64,000 nt of DNA from Kitasatospora sp. SUK 42 (GCF_015776785.2 NZ_LFMD02000005.1:441053-505052), one strand, 5' to 3'; counted from the stretch's first letter, positions 1-8,746 are shown. The notes: generated by a model not told the origin, from the letters alone. Numbers and translations are program-made.

Positions 1-1103
1 CTCTTCCCGGCCGCCTGCGGCGCGACGCCCGCCGCCGGCTCGACCATCGGGCCGTCCACCGTCGAGCCGTCCACCGTCGAGCCGTTCACCATCGGGCCGT
101 CCACCACAGGGCCGTCCACCGTCGAACCATCCACCATCGGGCCGTCCGCGGCGCCGCCACCCGCCGGCCCGCCGTCCACGGCGCCGCCGCCCGGCACCGC
201 CCCGGTCGCGAACTCGTCACCGTAGCCCGGGTCCCCGGCGTAGCCGAGCTCCTCCGGTAACCCCGGCCCGGTGCCGTCCACCCCGCCCGGGCGCCCGCCC
301 TCCAGCAGCCCGTCCGCGAGCGCGTCCTCCGCCGAGATCGCCGCCAGTCGCGCCGCGGTGTCCATGAACGCCGGGTCCGCCCGGTGCACCGCCCGGTACA
401 GCGGCAGCGCCGCCGCGCTGCGCCCGGCCCCCTCGTACGCCCGCGCCAGCCAGTACCGCAGCTCCTTGCGCTGCGGCTGCTCGGAGCGGCAGCGCGCCAG
501 CGAGGCGGCCAGCGGGGCCTGTGCCTGCGCGCACATGTCCAGCCGCACCCGGGCCATGCCCGCGAACAGCCCGGCCTCGATGCCGAGCAACGGGTCGTCC
601 AGCAGTCGGTCGGTGTCCCGGATCAACTGTTCCCAGTCCTTGAGGAGGTAGGACCGGCAGGCGTACAGGAACTGGGCGCACGGGTCCTCACTGGGGGCCG
701 GACACTGCTCCAACGCCCGGTCCAGCTCGGCCAGATGGCGGCCGTCCAGCCAGTGCGAGGCGTGTGCCAGGGCGAGGTCGCGGGCGTCCTCCAGGACGGG
801 CTGCACCCACCAGCCCAGCCAGTACCAGGAGCTGAGCGGGCGCCGGTGCAGGCGGCGCTGCTCGCCGAAGCGCTGCTGGTGGCGGTACATCGCCAGTAGC
901 GCCGCCGAGGTGTCGCTGCGCAGCGCGTGCAGGCCGAGCCAGGCGTCGGCCATGCCCGGGTCCAGCCGGACGGCCGCCCGGAACTCCTCCTCGGCCCGGG
1001 TGTAGGCGCCCGCCGTGTAGGCGTCCATGGCGCGCAGCCAGGCGCGGTCGGCGAGCCGGTCCGGGCCGCCCGCCGTGCTGTCGGAACTTTCCACCGTCGT
1101 CAC
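1..1103 (-). CDS. EccA-like TPR protein, N-terminal part (cut by left edge)
   Basis: The gene starts with GTG at 1103 behind a GGGGGG box 5 nt upstream, and runs open for about 367 codons off the left edge. Residues ~10-290 are helical and TPR-like and read collinearly with the N-terminal domain of EccA, the cytosolic AAA+ chaperone of type VII (ESX) secretion. Matching blocks include the DAWLGL segment, the FGEQRRL segment and a later ARAYEGAGR repeat. Residues ~309-355 are a low-complexity linker of pentapeptides of the form D-G-(P/S)-x-V. An AAA+ domain would be expected beyond the edge but is not seen. No ESX partner genes lie next to it here, so a role in secretion is inferred only from family resemblance. 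A plain TPR protein is the alternative. Confidence 0.65.
   Translation of the reverse strand, partial: MTTVESSDSTAGGPDRLADRAWLRAMDAYTAGAYTRAEEEFRAAVRLDPGMADAWLGLHALRSDTSAALLAMYRHQQRFGEQRRLHRRPLSSWYWLGWWVQPVLEDARDLALAHASHWLDGRHLAELDRALEQCPAPSEDPCAQFLYACRSYLLKDWEQLIRDTDRLLDDPLLGIEAGLFAGMARVRLDMCAQAQAPLAASLARCRSEQPQRKELRYWLARAYEGAGRSAAALPLYRAVHRADPAFMDTAARLAAISAEDALADGLLEGGRPGGVDGTGPGLPEELGYAGDPGYGDEFATGAVPGGGAVDGGPAGGGAADGPMVDGSTVDGPVVDGPMVNGSTVDGSTVDGPMVEPAAGVAPQAAGK
41..178 (-). repeat. 15-bp degenerate tandem repeats encoding a D-G-x-x-V linker
   Basis: About eight to nine imperfect 15-bp units of the type GACGGC(C/T)CNNNGTG, read on the minus strand, encode D-G-P-M-V, D-G-S-T-V and D-G-P-V-V pentapeptides. 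They sit at the end of the TPR domain of the EccA-like protein and probably form a flexible linker that varies in copy number. Confidence 0.7.
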
Positions 1104-1439
1104 TCACGCCCCCCGCGGTGTGGCCCGGGGCTCGGCCGGCGGATCGCCTGCGCGCAGCCGGGCCGGTGGTCGGAAGCCCCCGGGGCGCATATGCGCCTAC
1201 CAGGAATCGTACCGGCGCGGGGCTGATCCGGAAGGGTGCCGCAGGGAGTCAAATGCGATCGCGCGAGCGGGTCTTGGGCCGCCGGTTGGCTGAAACACCG
1301 TGGGCGGAGCACGCTGCGGAGGGGGACCGGGCGACGTCCCCGGCTCACGGGGGAACAAGCCGGGGGCGCCGGGTCCGAGGCGACCGGAGCATTCGGTTCC
1401 GGTGGCTGAGGAGAACCTAGGTCCTGGCGATGTCGCAGG
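1104..1439. other. Intergenic region, nothing recognised
   Basis: The 336 bp between the EccA-like gene and the kinase stop hold no open frame with normal streptomycete codon use, no tRNA-like fold and no clear terminator. It should contain the promoter of the EccA-like gene. Confidence 0.5.
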
Positions 1440-2114
1440 TCAAGAGCTAGTTGAAGATTCACCCACAGTGGCCGGGATGATTCGCCCGGTCACCCCGTCG
1501 ACCCTCGTCGCGGCGTACGGACGGCTCGGGTCGGCGGCGAAGTGCGCCGCCTCGGCGCGGGCCCAGTCGGCCCAGAACCCGGCCAGTTCCGGCCCGTCCC
1601 GCCGCTCGCCCCGGTGTCGCGCCGAGACGGCGTCCAGCTCCATCCAGACCACCCGGGCCAGCCACGGCCGCAGCTCCCGCCGCCCCGCACCGACCCCCTC
1701 CACCAGCACCACCGGGGCGACCGGCACCGTCGTGGTGGTCGCGAAGCGGCGCAGCGTCCAGTCGTACACCTGGTGGACGGCGTCCCGGCCCGCCGCCAGC
1801 GGCGCCAGCACCTGCTCACGCAGCCGACCGGTCCACTCGAAGAACTCGGTGTGGGTGGCGAGGTCGTCGAGGTGGACCACCGGCGCCCCGTCGAGCGCCG
1901 CCGCCAGCCGGGCGGCGAAGGTCGTCTTGCCCGAGCCCGCGTGCCCGTCCACCGCGACCAGCCGGACGGGCCCGCAGGAGGGCGGCAGCGCGAGCAACTC
2001 CGCCGCGAGGGTGCTCAGCTCCGCCGCGAGGGTGCTCGGCTCCGCCGCGAGCGCGCTCGGGGCGTCGCCGGACGCGGGCGGACGAGGGGCGGGGAGAGTA
2101 ACGAAAGCAGCCAC
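1440..2114 (-). CDS. P-loop nucleoside kinase-like ATP-binding protein (uridine kinase-like)
   Basis: A 224-residue cytosolic protein. A Walker A motif GHAGSGKT lies near residue 60, followed by a conserved LDDL segment where uridine kinases bind substrate, and a VVLVEGVGAG strand. This is the layout of the uridine kinase/(d)CMP kinase-like family common in Streptomyces; the substrate is not known. I chose GTG at 2114 because upstream codons run into a palindrome-rich spacer. A stretch of three S-T-L-A-A-E-L-like heptads (residues ~20-40), encoded by three 21-bp repeats, precedes the P-loop and may form a short helix. The gene diverges from the acyl-CoA dehydrogenase gene. Confidence 0.75.
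   Translation of the reverse strand: MAAFVTLPAPRPPASGDAPSALAAEPSTLAAELSTLAAELLALPPSCGPVRLVAVDGHAGSGKTTFAARLAAALDGAPVVHLDDLATHTEFFEWTGRLREQVLAPLAAGRDAVHQVYDWTLRRFATTTTVPVAPVVLVEGVGAGRRELRPWLARVVWMELDAVSARHRGERRDGPELAGFWADWARAEAAHFAADPSRPYAATRVDGVTGRIIPATVGESSTSS
1996..2058. repeat. Three 21-bp tandem repeats inside the kinase gene
   Basis: Units 1996-2016, 2017-2037 and 2038-2058 differ at a few positions and encode the heptads before the P-loop of the kinase-like protein. The length is a multiple of three, so copy-number change would keep the frame. Confidence 0.8.
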
Positions 2115-2124
2115 AACGGCAACC

Positions 2125-2151
2125 CTACGGTGCCGTAGTCCACCACTACGG
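2125..2151. promoter_or_regulatory. Overlapping inverted repeats before the kinase gene
   Basis: CTACGG-TG-CCGTAG (2125-2138) overlaps CCGTAGT-CCACC-ACTACGG (2133-2151). The three alternating CCGTAG half-sites lie 11-37 bp upstream of the GTG at 2114, where an operator for the kinase gene would sit. The binding protein is unknown. Confidence 0.45.
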
Positions 2152-2215
2152 ACAGATGATCTGCCCAGGTCGTGACGGCAGCGCGGGTTTCGGGCATACT
2201 CGCTTCGCCACGCCT

Positions 2216-2231
2216 GTGAACGGCCGTTCAC
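2216..2231. promoter_or_regulatory. Perfect 16-bp palindrome, likely TetR-type operator
   Basis: GTGAACGGCCGTTCAC is a perfect palindrome about 95 bp upstream of the acyl-CoA dehydrogenase start. Size and symmetry fit operators of TetR-family repressors, which often control acyl-CoA metabolism. No such repressor gene is adjacent, so the regulator would be encoded elsewhere. Confidence 0.5.
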
Positions 2232-2325
2232 CGCAACCCGGTGCCGGTCGGGCCGACCTGCCACACCCGCGCCGGACCAGCCGACAACCCCGGCCCGGTG
2301 CCCGATCGAGGAGGCGACCGCCGCC

Positions 2326-3489
2326 ATGACCCCGTCCCCCGTGAAAGCCGTGGACCGCCAGCTGCCCAGCGAGGAGGCCCGTGAGCTGCTGAGCCTCACC
2401 CGGGACCTGGTCCAGCGCGAGCTGTTGCCGCGCGCGGCTGAGGACGAGGCCGCCGGCCGCTTCCCCCGGGAGGTCTTCCGCACCCTCGGCGAGGCCGGCC
2501 TGCTGTCCCTCCCGTACGACGAGAAGCACGGCGGCGGCGAGCAGCCCTACGAGGTGTACCTCCAGGTCCTGGAGGAGCTCGCGGCCGGCTGGCTGGCCGT
2601 CGGCCTCGGCGTCAGCGTGCACACGCTGTCCTGCCACGCGCTGGCCACCTTCGGCACCGACGAGCAGCGCGAGCAGTGGCTGCCCCGCATGCTCTCCGGC
2701 GAGCAGCTCGGCGCCTACTGCCTCTCCGAGCCGCAGTCCGGCTCGGACGCGGCCGCCCTGCGCACCCGCGCCGACCTCGACGGCGACGAGTACGTGGTGA
2801 ACGGCACCAAGGCGTGGATCACCCACGGGGGACAGGCCGACTTCTACAGCGCCCTGGTGCGCACGGGTGAGGGCGGCCCCAAGGGCATCAGCTGCCTGCT
2901 CGTCCCCGGTGACCAGCAGGGCCTGTCGGCCGCGCCGCCGGAGCACAAGATGGGCATGCGCTCCTCGCCGACCGCCCAGCTGCACTTCGACGGTGCCCGG
3001 GTGCCCCGCGAGCGGCTGATCGGCGAGGAGGGCCAGGGCTTCCAGATCGCGCTCGCCGCCCTGGACTCCGGCCGCCTCGGCATCGCCGCGTGCGCGATCG
3101 GCGTCGCCCAGGCCGCGCTCGACCTCGCGGTCGACTACGCGCGCACCCGGCGCCAGTTCGGCCGCCCGATCGCCGACTTCCAGGGCCTGTCCTTCATGCT
3201 CGCCGACATGGCCACGCAGATCGAGGCCGGGCGTTCGCTCTACCTGTCCGCCGCGCGACTGCGGGACGCCGGCCGGCCGTTCTCCAAGGAGGCGGCGATG
3301 GCCAAGCTGTTCTGCACCGACGCCGCGATGCGGGTGACCACCGACGCCGTCCAGGTGCTCGGTGGCTACGGCTACACCCAGGACTTCCCGGCCGAGCGCT
3401 ACATGCGCGAGGCCAAGGTGCTGCAGATCGTCGAGGGCACCAACCAGATCCAGCGCCTGGTGATCGGCCGCCACCTCACGAAGGACTGA
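2326..3489 (+). CDS. Acyl-CoA dehydrogenase
   Basis: A 387-residue flavoenzyme of usual family length. It oxidises an acyl-CoA to the 2-enoyl-CoA and passes electrons to electron-transfer flavoprotein. Visible signatures are the FAD-binding segment CLSEPQSGSDAAAL (~residues 132-145), the WITHGG block, the RRQFGRPIADFQ motif and the C-terminal EGTNQIQRL block, whose Glu is in the catalytic-base position of most short/medium-chain enzymes. The GGYGYTQDFPAERYMREAK block is also intact. The gene stands alone, with a perfect palindrome upstream and a strong terminator downstream. Chain length or branched-chain preference cannot be read from the sequence. Confidence 0.92.
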   Translation: MTPSPVKAVDRQLPSEEARELLSLTRDLVQRELLPRAAEDEAAGRFPREVFRTLGEAGLLSLPYDEKHGGGEQPYEVYLQVLEELAAGWLAVGLGVSVHTLSCHALATFGTDEQREQWLPRMLSGEQLGAYCLSEPQSGSDAAALRTRADLDGDEYVVNGTKAWITHGGQADFYSALVRTGEGGPKGISCLLVPGDQQGLSAAPPEHKMGMRSSPTAQLHFDGARVPRERLIGEEGQGFQIALAALDSGRLGIAACAIGVAQAALDLAVDYARTRRQFGRPIADFQGLSFMLADMATQIEAGRSLYLSAARLRDAGRPFSKEAAMAKLFCTDAAMRVTTDAVQVLGGYGYTQDFPAERYMREAKVLQIVEGTNQIQRLVIGRHLTKD

Positions 3490-3526
3490 CGCCCTCCCCG
3501 AAGGCCGGGGGCCTTCCCCGATACGG

Positions 3527-3567
3527 CCTCCGGCCGTCACTCCAGGGTGCGGAGTGACGGCCGGAGG
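3527..3567 (+). terminator. Rho-independent terminator after the acyl-CoA dehydrogenase gene
   Basis: A perfect 17-bp stem (3527-3543 with 3551-3567), a 7-nt loop and a following TTTT tract. It lies between convergent genes and may serve both strands. Confidence 0.85.
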
Positions 3568-3609
3568 TTTTCGCCAACGTCCTGCCAACTGGCCTGGGGG
3601 CTGCGGAAG

Positions 3610-4095
3610 TCAGCGCCGCACGAGACGGCGGCGCTGCTCCGGGAAGGCCGGAACGGCCGACCGCGCGGCCTGGGCCGGAACCGCCGGAACGACCGCCGTG
3701 GTGCGCGCCGGGCGCTGCACCAGCGCGTGCGAGAACGGCTGGGTCCGCCAGTCCAGTCCGCTCGGGAGCTTGAACAGCGCGTCGAATCCGGCCGGCTCGG
3801 CGTCCGCCTGGTCCGTCGCCTCCGCCAGGTCGTCGGTCGGCGCGCCCGAGCCCGGGCAGATCGCGGGGGCGAAGGGGTTCCAGGCGGTGGGCAGCAGGGC
3901 GTGCTGCGGCAGCCGCTCCTCGTCCGCCACCAGGGCGATCGGGCGGCGGCACTCGGGGCAGTGGACCCGGAAGATGTCCCAGATCTCGGCCTCGCCGGGG
4001 TCGTCGCCCGGCGCGTGGTCGACCGCGAGATCGTCGCGGCCGGTCATATCGTCGGTCTCGTCGACGCCCAGCACGCGCTGGTCGGTAGCAGGCAT
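3610..4095 (-). CDS. Conserved actinobacterial protein with a Cys pair, function unknown
   Basis: A 161-residue protein read from ATG at 4095, chosen because a GGGG box lies about 8 nt upstream; longer in-frame starts have poor context. The N-terminal ~50 residues are acidic. The central part carries a CPEC motif followed by R-R-P and later a single Cys in AICPGSG, which could be a partial metal site. The C-terminal third is Ala/Arg rich. It lies between the convergent acyl-CoA dehydrogenase and the divergent Lrp-type gene. I do not recognise a named family. Confidence 0.6.
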   Translation of the reverse strand: MPATDQRVLGVDETDDMTGRDDLAVDHAPGDDPGEAEIWDIFRVHCPECRRPIALVADEERLPQHALLPTAWNPFAPAICPGSGAPTDDLAEATDQADAEPAGFDALFKLPSGLDWRTQPFSHALVQRPARTTAVVPAVPAQAARSAVPAFPEQRRRLVRR

Positions 4096-4323
4096 GAGGA
4101 TCCCCCTAGGATCGGGCCCGGCGTGGTCGTCCAGGGCCACAACCAGCACTTCCCTGTGATCCGGACTCATAACCCTGCGGCCCAGTGCACCGTGATGCAC
4201 CGGGTGTGTCCTTGGCCACACTTCCTGCCACATTCACCCGGCACTTGCCCGCCTGACACCTGCGGTCCCTCTCCGTGCCACCGCGTGCGCCCCCCGTGCT
4301 CCGACCGGGTAGGTTTGCGCACT
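4096..4323. promoter_or_regulatory. Divergent intergenic region with a leaderless promoter for the Lrp-type gene
   Basis: The region separates the CPEC protein from the Lrp-type regulator. A TAGGTT box at 4310-4315 lies 8 nt before the GTG at 4324, which places transcription start at or beside the start codon. No other element was recognised. Confidence 0.5.
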
Positions 4324-4764
4324 GTGGAGGATCTCGACCAACGCATCGTCCAGCTGCTCCTAGAGGACGGCCGGATGAGCTACACGGACCTGGGCAAGGC
4401 CACCGGCCTGTCCACCTCGGCGGTGCACCAGCGCGTGCGCCGCCTCGAACAGCGCGGGGTGATCCGCGGCTACACCGCGATCATCGACCCCGACGCCGTC
4501 GACCTGGCGCTGACCGCGTTCATCTCGGTCAAACCCTTCGACCCCAGCGCCCCCGACGACACCCCGGAGAGGCTGGCCGGCCTGCCCGAGATCGAGGCCT
4601 GCCACAGCGTCGCGGGCGACGAGAACTACATCCTCAAGGTCCGCGTCGGAGCCCCCGGCGACCTGGAGGACCTGCTCGCCCGCATCCGCAGCGCCGCCGG
4701 AGTGTCCACCCGCACCACCGTCGTGCTGTCCACCCCGTACGAGGCCCGACCCCCGAAGCTCTGA
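4324..4764 (+). CDS. Lrp/AsnC-family transcriptional regulator
   Basis: A 146-residue DNA-binding protein. Residues 1-50 form the winged helix with the recognition segment STSAVHQRVRRLEQRGVI; residues ~60-140 form the RAM ligand-binding domain with the GDENYILKV strand and the ARIRSAAGV helix. GTG at 4324 is the start because the frame matches the family beginning at LDQRIVQLL and a TAGGTT box ends 8 nt before it, implying a leaderless mRNA. These proteins usually sense amino acids and autoregulate. The amidohydrolase gene follows 50 bp downstream and is a possible target. Confidence 0.88.
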   Translation: MEDLDQRIVQLLLEDGRMSYTDLGKATGLSTSAVHQRVRRLEQRGVIRGYTAIIDPDAVDLALTAFISVKPFDPSAPDDTPERLAGLPEIEACHSVAGDENYILKVRVGAPGDLEDLLARIRSAAGVSTRTTVVLSTPYEARPPKL

Positions 4765-4814
4765 ACCCCGGGCCGGACTCCGTGGAGCAACCGGCGACGT
4801 GCAGACTTGTCGCC

Positions 4815-6422
4815 ATGACCGAAAGCACTCTCCGGACCGTCCTGCTGCGCGGCGGCGCCGTCTACAGCCCCGCCGACCCCTTCGCCACCGCGATGCTCGT
4901 GGAGGGCGGGCACATCGCCTGGGTCGGCAGCGACGGCGCCGCCGAGGCGTACGCCGCGGTCGCCGACGAGATCGTCGAGCTGGACGGCGCCCTGGTCACC
5001 CCCGCCTTCGTCGACGCCCATGTGCACGCCACCTCCACCGGACTGGCGCTGACCGGCCTCGACCTCACCGGCAGCCCCTCGCTCGCGGCCGCCCTCGCGG
5101 CCGTCACCGCCTTCGTCGACGCCCGGCCGGAGCCCGGCGGCGTGCTGATCGGCCACGGCTGGGACGAGTCCGGCTGGCCCGAGGGCCGCCCGCCCACGCT
5201 CGCCGAACTCGACGAGGCCGCCCGCGGCGCCGCGCTCTACCTCTCCCGCACCGACGTGCACTCCGCGCTCGCCACCACCGCACTGCGCGACCTGACCGAG
5301 GGCCTCGCCGAGCGCCCCGGCCACGACGCCGAGGGCCCGCTCAGCAAGGACGCCCACCACGCCGTCCGGCAGACCGCGCTCGCCCACCTCACCCCCGAGC
5401 AGCGCCGCGTCGCCCAGCGCGCCACGCTGGCCCGCGCCGCCGAACTCGGCATCGGCGCCCTGCACGAGTGCGCCGGCCCGGAGATCTCCTCCGAGCAGGA
5501 CCTGTCCGCCCTGCTGGCCCTGGCCGCAGAGGGCGAGGGGCCCGAAGTGTACGGCTACTGGGGCGAGTTGGGTGGAGTCGAGACGGCCCGCCGACTCGGC
5601 GCGGTGGGCGCCGGCGGCGACCTCTTCGTGGACGGCGCGCTCGGCTCGCGCACCGCCTGCCTGCACGCCCCGTACGCCGACGCCGGGCACACCGGCACCG
5701 CCTACCTGACCGCCGAGCAGGTCGCCGACCACGTCGCCGCCTGCACCGAGGCCGGGTTGCAGGCCGGCTTCCACGCCATCGGCGACGCCGCCGTCGCGGC
5801 CGTGATCGAGGGCGTGCGCGCGGCCGGCGAGCGGGTCGGCGCCGGCCGCGTCCGGGCCCTGCGCCACCGCGTGGAGCACGCCGAGGCCCTGGACGGCGAG
5901 GCCATCGCCGCCTTCGCCGAGCTCGGCCTCACCGCCTCCGTCCAGCCCGCCTTCGACGCCGCCTGGGGCGGAGCGGACGGCATGTACGTGCAGCGCCTGG
6001 GCGCCGAGCGCGCCGCCGCCCTCAACCCGTACGCCGCCCTGCTGCGGGCCGGTGTCCCGCTGGCCTTCGGCTCGGACGCGCCGGTCACCCCGCTCGACCC
6101 CTGGGGCACCATCCGCGCCGCCGCCTTCCACCAGACCCTGGAGCACCGGATCTCGGTCCGCGCGGCCTTCACCGCCCACACCCGCGGCGGCTGGCGCGCG
6201 ATCGGCCGCGACCAGGACGGCGTGCTGGTGCCCGGCGCGATCGCCAACTACGCGATCTGGGCCGCCGAGGAACTCGTCGTCCAGGCCCCCGACTCCCGGG
6301 TGGCCGGCTGGTCCACCGACCCGCGCTCCGGCACCCCCGGCCTGCCCGACCTCACCCCCGGCCGCGAACTGCCCACCTGCCTGCGCACCGTGGTCCGCGG
6401 CCGCACCGTCCACCAGCGGTAA
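4815..6422 (+). CDS. YtcJ-like metal-dependent amidohydrolase
   Basis: A 535-residue hydrolase of the TIM-barrel amidohydrolase superfamily. The N-terminal beta-sandwich contains the VLLRGGAVYSPAD start. The first metal ligands are in the DAHVHAT motif (~residue 70), later ligands in GFHAIGD and HRVEHAE, and the last Asp in FGSDAPV. The DGALGSRTA segment and C-terminal GRTVH strand fit the YtcJ/imidazolonepropionase-like subfamily, which hydrolyses C-N bonds in substrates that are mostly unidentified. The ATG at 4815 has no clear RBS, but a CAGACT box ends 7 nt before it, suggesting a leaderless transcript. Confidence 0.85.
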   Translation: MTESTLRTVLLRGGAVYSPADPFATAMLVEGGHIAWVGSDGAAEAYAAVADEIVELDGALVTPAFVDAHVHATSTGLALTGLDLTGSPSLAAALAAVTAFVDARPEPGGVLIGHGWDESGWPEGRPPTLAELDEAARGAALYLSRTDVHSALATTALRDLTEGLAERPGHDAEGPLSKDAHHAVRQTALAHLTPEQRRVAQRATLARAAELGIGALHECAGPEISSEQDLSALLALAAEGEGPEVYGYWGELGGVETARRLGAVGAGGDLFVDGALGSRTACLHAPYADAGHTGTAYLTAEQVADHVAACTEAGLQAGFHAIGDAAVAAVIEGVRAAGERVGAGRVRALRHRVEHAEALDGEAIAAFAELGLTASVQPAFDAAWGGADGMYVQRLGAERAAALNPYAALLRAGVPLAFGSDAPVTPLDPWGTIRAAAFHQTLEHRISVRAAFTAHTRGGWRAIGRDQDGVLVPGAIANYAIWAAEELVVQAPDSRVAGWSTDPRSGTPGLPDLTPGRELPTCLRTVVRGRTVHQR

Positions 6423-6464
6423 ACCGGGTGAAGCGGCGGCGCACCGCCGCGTAGGTTGACCGCC

Positions 6465-6923
6465 ATGACGACCCACCCGCTGGTGCCCGCCGACTTCGCC
6501 GTCCCGCGCGAGCTGCTCGCCCCGGAGTTCCGCCTGGAGCCCCTGGGCGAGCAGCACAACGCCTCCGATCACGCCGCCTGGACGGGCAGCGTCGACCACA
6601 TCCGCGCCACCCCCGGCTGGGCCGGCGGCAGCTGGCCGCCGGCCGAGGGGATGCCCCTGGAGCGGAACCTCGCCGACCTGCGCCGCCACGCCGCCGACTT
6701 CGCCGCCCGCACCGGCTTCACGTACACCGTCCTGGAGCCGGACCGGAGCGAGGTGATCGGCTGCGTCTACATCTACCCGGACCGCGAGGACCCGACCGTG
6801 GTCTCCGTCAGCTCCTGGGTCCGCGCCGACCGCGCCGAACTCGACGCCCCGTTGTACCGCGCCGTCTCCGCCTGGCTCACCGGGCACTGGCCGCTCGGCG
6901 CGTTCCGCTACGCCGAGCGCTGA
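6465..6923 (+). CDS. GNAT-like N-acetyltransferase family protein
   Basis: A 152-residue protein. The middle carries the fold signature FTYTVLEPDRSEVIGCVYIYPDR, resembling the beta4-beta5 region of GNAT enzymes, but the acetyl-CoA loop R/Q-x-x-G-x-G/A is not clear. Catalysis is therefore uncertain. A TAGGTT box (6452-6457) ends 7 nt before the ATG at 6465, so I prefer this start over a TTG nine bases upstream. It sits 42 bp after the amidohydrolase gene but appears to have its own promoter. Confidence 0.65.
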   Translation: MTTHPLVPADFAVPRELLAPEFRLEPLGEQHNASDHAAWTGSVDHIRATPGWAGGSWPPAEGMPLERNLADLRRHAADFAARTGFTYTVLEPDRSEVIGCVYIYPDREDPTVVSVSSWVRADRAELDAPLYRAVSAWLTGHWPLGAFRYAER

Positions 6924-7029
6924 GGCGGTGACGCCGGCGCTACCACCCTGACCTCACGCCGCACCGACCCCCCGGGGTACCTTCTTCGCACAGCATCCGA
7001 ACAGCAAGCCCCAGGAAGATGGTGCGCCG

Positions 7030-8691
7030 GTGACCATGCCCGTCACCCAGGAGCGGTCCGGGACCACTCCCGAGCCGCAGGAACCGGCCTCCACCCCCGG
7101 CCGCACCGCCCGGGCGCTCGCCAAGGTCCGCGCCGGACTGCCCCGCACCGGTCTCGCCGTCCTGTCCGGACTGCTGCTCGCACTCGCCTTCCCGCCGTAC
7201 GACCTCTGGCCGCTGTCACTGCTCGGCGCCGCCGCGCTCTCGCTGCTCACCAGGGGCCGCACCGCCCGCCAGGGCGCCTGGACGGGCTTCGCCTTCGGCC
7301 TGCCGTTCTTCCTGCTGCTGCTCAGCTGGCTGCGGGTGATCGGCTGGGACGCCACGATCGGCCTGTCCGTCATCGAGGCGCTCTTCATCGCCCTGCTCGG
7401 CAGCGGCCTGGCCGTCACCTCCCGGCTGCCCGGGTGGCCGGTCTGGGCGGCCGCCCTGTGGGTCACCCAGGAGTGGGCGCGCGACCGGCTGCCGCTCGGC
7501 GGCTTCCCCTGGGGCCGGCTCGCCTTCGCCAACACCGCCACCCCGTACACCCCGCTGGCCGCGCTCGGCGGCGCGCCGCTGGTGACCTTCGCCGTCGCCC
7601 TCTCCGGCGCCCTGCTCGCCTGGGCCGCGCTGCGCCTGCGCCGCCCCGCAGGCGTGACCTTGAAGACCGGCCCTTGGGCGGCGGCGCTGGCGGCGCTCGG
7701 CGCGGTGGCCGCGCTGCTGGCCGGCTACCTCGTCCCGGTGCCCACCGCCGCGGCCGACACCGTGAAGGTCGCCATCGTCCAGGGCAACGTGCCCAACCCG
7801 GGAATGGACTTCCTCGGCCGCCCGATGATGGTCCTCAACAACCACGCCTCGGCCACCGAGCGGCTGGCCGCGGACATCCAGGCCGGCAAGGTCCCGCAGC
7901 CCGACATCGTGATCTGGCCGGAGAACTCCTCCGACCTGGACCCGTTCAGCGACCCGCTGGCCCGTCAGCGCATCGACGAGGCGGTCAAGGCCGTCGGCGT
8001 GCCCACCCTGGTCGGCACCCTGGTGGACGGCCCGGACGCGCAGCACGTCCAGAACGAGGGCATCGTCTGGGACCCGAAGACCGGCCCCGGCGCCTCCTAC
8101 ACCAAGCAGCACCCCGTCCCCTTCGGCGAGTACGTGCCCTTCCGCGCGCAGCTGATGAAGGTGGTCACCCGCCTCCAGCGGGTCGCCCGCGACTTCTACC
8201 CGGGCGACCACAACGGCGTCATGCAGCTCGGCCCGGCCCGGATCGGCGACGTGATCTGCTTCGAGGTGGCCTACGACGAGATCGTCCGCGACACCGTGGA
8301 CAGCGGCGCCCGCGTCCTGGTGGTCCAGACCAACAACGCGACCTACGCCAAGACCGGCCAGCCCGAGCAGCAGCTCGCGATGAGCCGGCTGCGCGCGGTC
8401 GAGCACGGCCGGGCCGTGCTGATCGCCGCGACCAGCGGCATCAGCGCGGTGATCGCCCCGGACGGCACCGTCGAGCAGCGCACCGAGGAGCTGACCCCGG
8501 CCGAGCTGTCGGCGACCGTCCCGCTGCGCGACGGCACCACGGTGGCCGACCGGATCGGCGCCGCCCCGGAGTGGACGCTGGCGATCGGCGGCCTGCTGGC
8601 CTGCGGCGCCGCCGTGCTGGTCGGCCGCGGCCGGAAGCGCTCCGCCGGAACACCGGCCGAACGGGAATCGTTGGACCAGATGGTGCCGTAG
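7030..8691 (+). CDS. lnt: Apolipoprotein N-acyltransferase
   Basis: A 553-residue membrane enzyme that transfers a third acyl chain from phospholipid to the N-terminal Cys of lipoproteins. Residues ~30-235 contain about six to seven membrane segments, residues ~245-510 the extracytoplasmic nitrilase-like domain, and a final membrane segment lies at ~515-535. The Glu-Lys-Cys triad is visible as WPENSSD (Glu), SYTKQHPVPFGEYVPF (Lys) and GDVICFEVAYDE (Cys). GTG at 7030 and ATG at 7036 are both possible starts. fxsA follows 55 bp downstream. In mycobacteria lnt is fused or adjacent to a polyprenol-phosphate mannose synthase gene; none is next to it here. Confidence 0.93.
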   Translation: MTMPVTQERSGTTPEPQEPASTPGRTARALAKVRAGLPRTGLAVLSGLLLALAFPPYDLWPLSLLGAAALSLLTRGRTARQGAWTGFAFGLPFFLLLLSWLRVIGWDATIGLSVIEALFIALLGSGLAVTSRLPGWPVWAAALWVTQEWARDRLPLGGFPWGRLAFANTATPYTPLAALGGAPLVTFAVALSGALLAWAALRLRRPAGVTLKTGPWAAALAALGAVAALLAGYLVPVPTAAADTVKVAIVQGNVPNPGMDFLGRPMMVLNNHASATERLAADIQAGKVPQPDIVIWPENSSDLDPFSDPLARQRIDEAVKAVGVPTLVGTLVDGPDAQHVQNEGIVWDPKTGPGASYTKQHPVPFGEYVPFRAQLMKVVTRLQRVARDFYPGDHNGVMQLGPARIGDVICFEVAYDEIVRDTVDSGARVLVVQTNNATYAKTGQPEQQLAMSRLRAVEHGRAVLIAATSGISAVIAPDGTVEQRTEELTPAELSATVPLRDGTTVADRIGAAPEWTLAIGGLLACGAAVLVGRGRKRSAGTPAERESLDQMVP

Positions 8692-8746
8692 CCGGCCCGG
8701 ACCTTCCGTGCGGCGTGCAGAGCACCGCTTGGAGTGGATTCGTACC

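Noticed and set aside
4626..6887. 753-codon open frame on the minus strand opposite the amidohydrolase gene
   Set aside because: Gly/Val/Ala/Arg-rich shadow translation of a strong GC3 gene on the other strand; no domain and no RBS.
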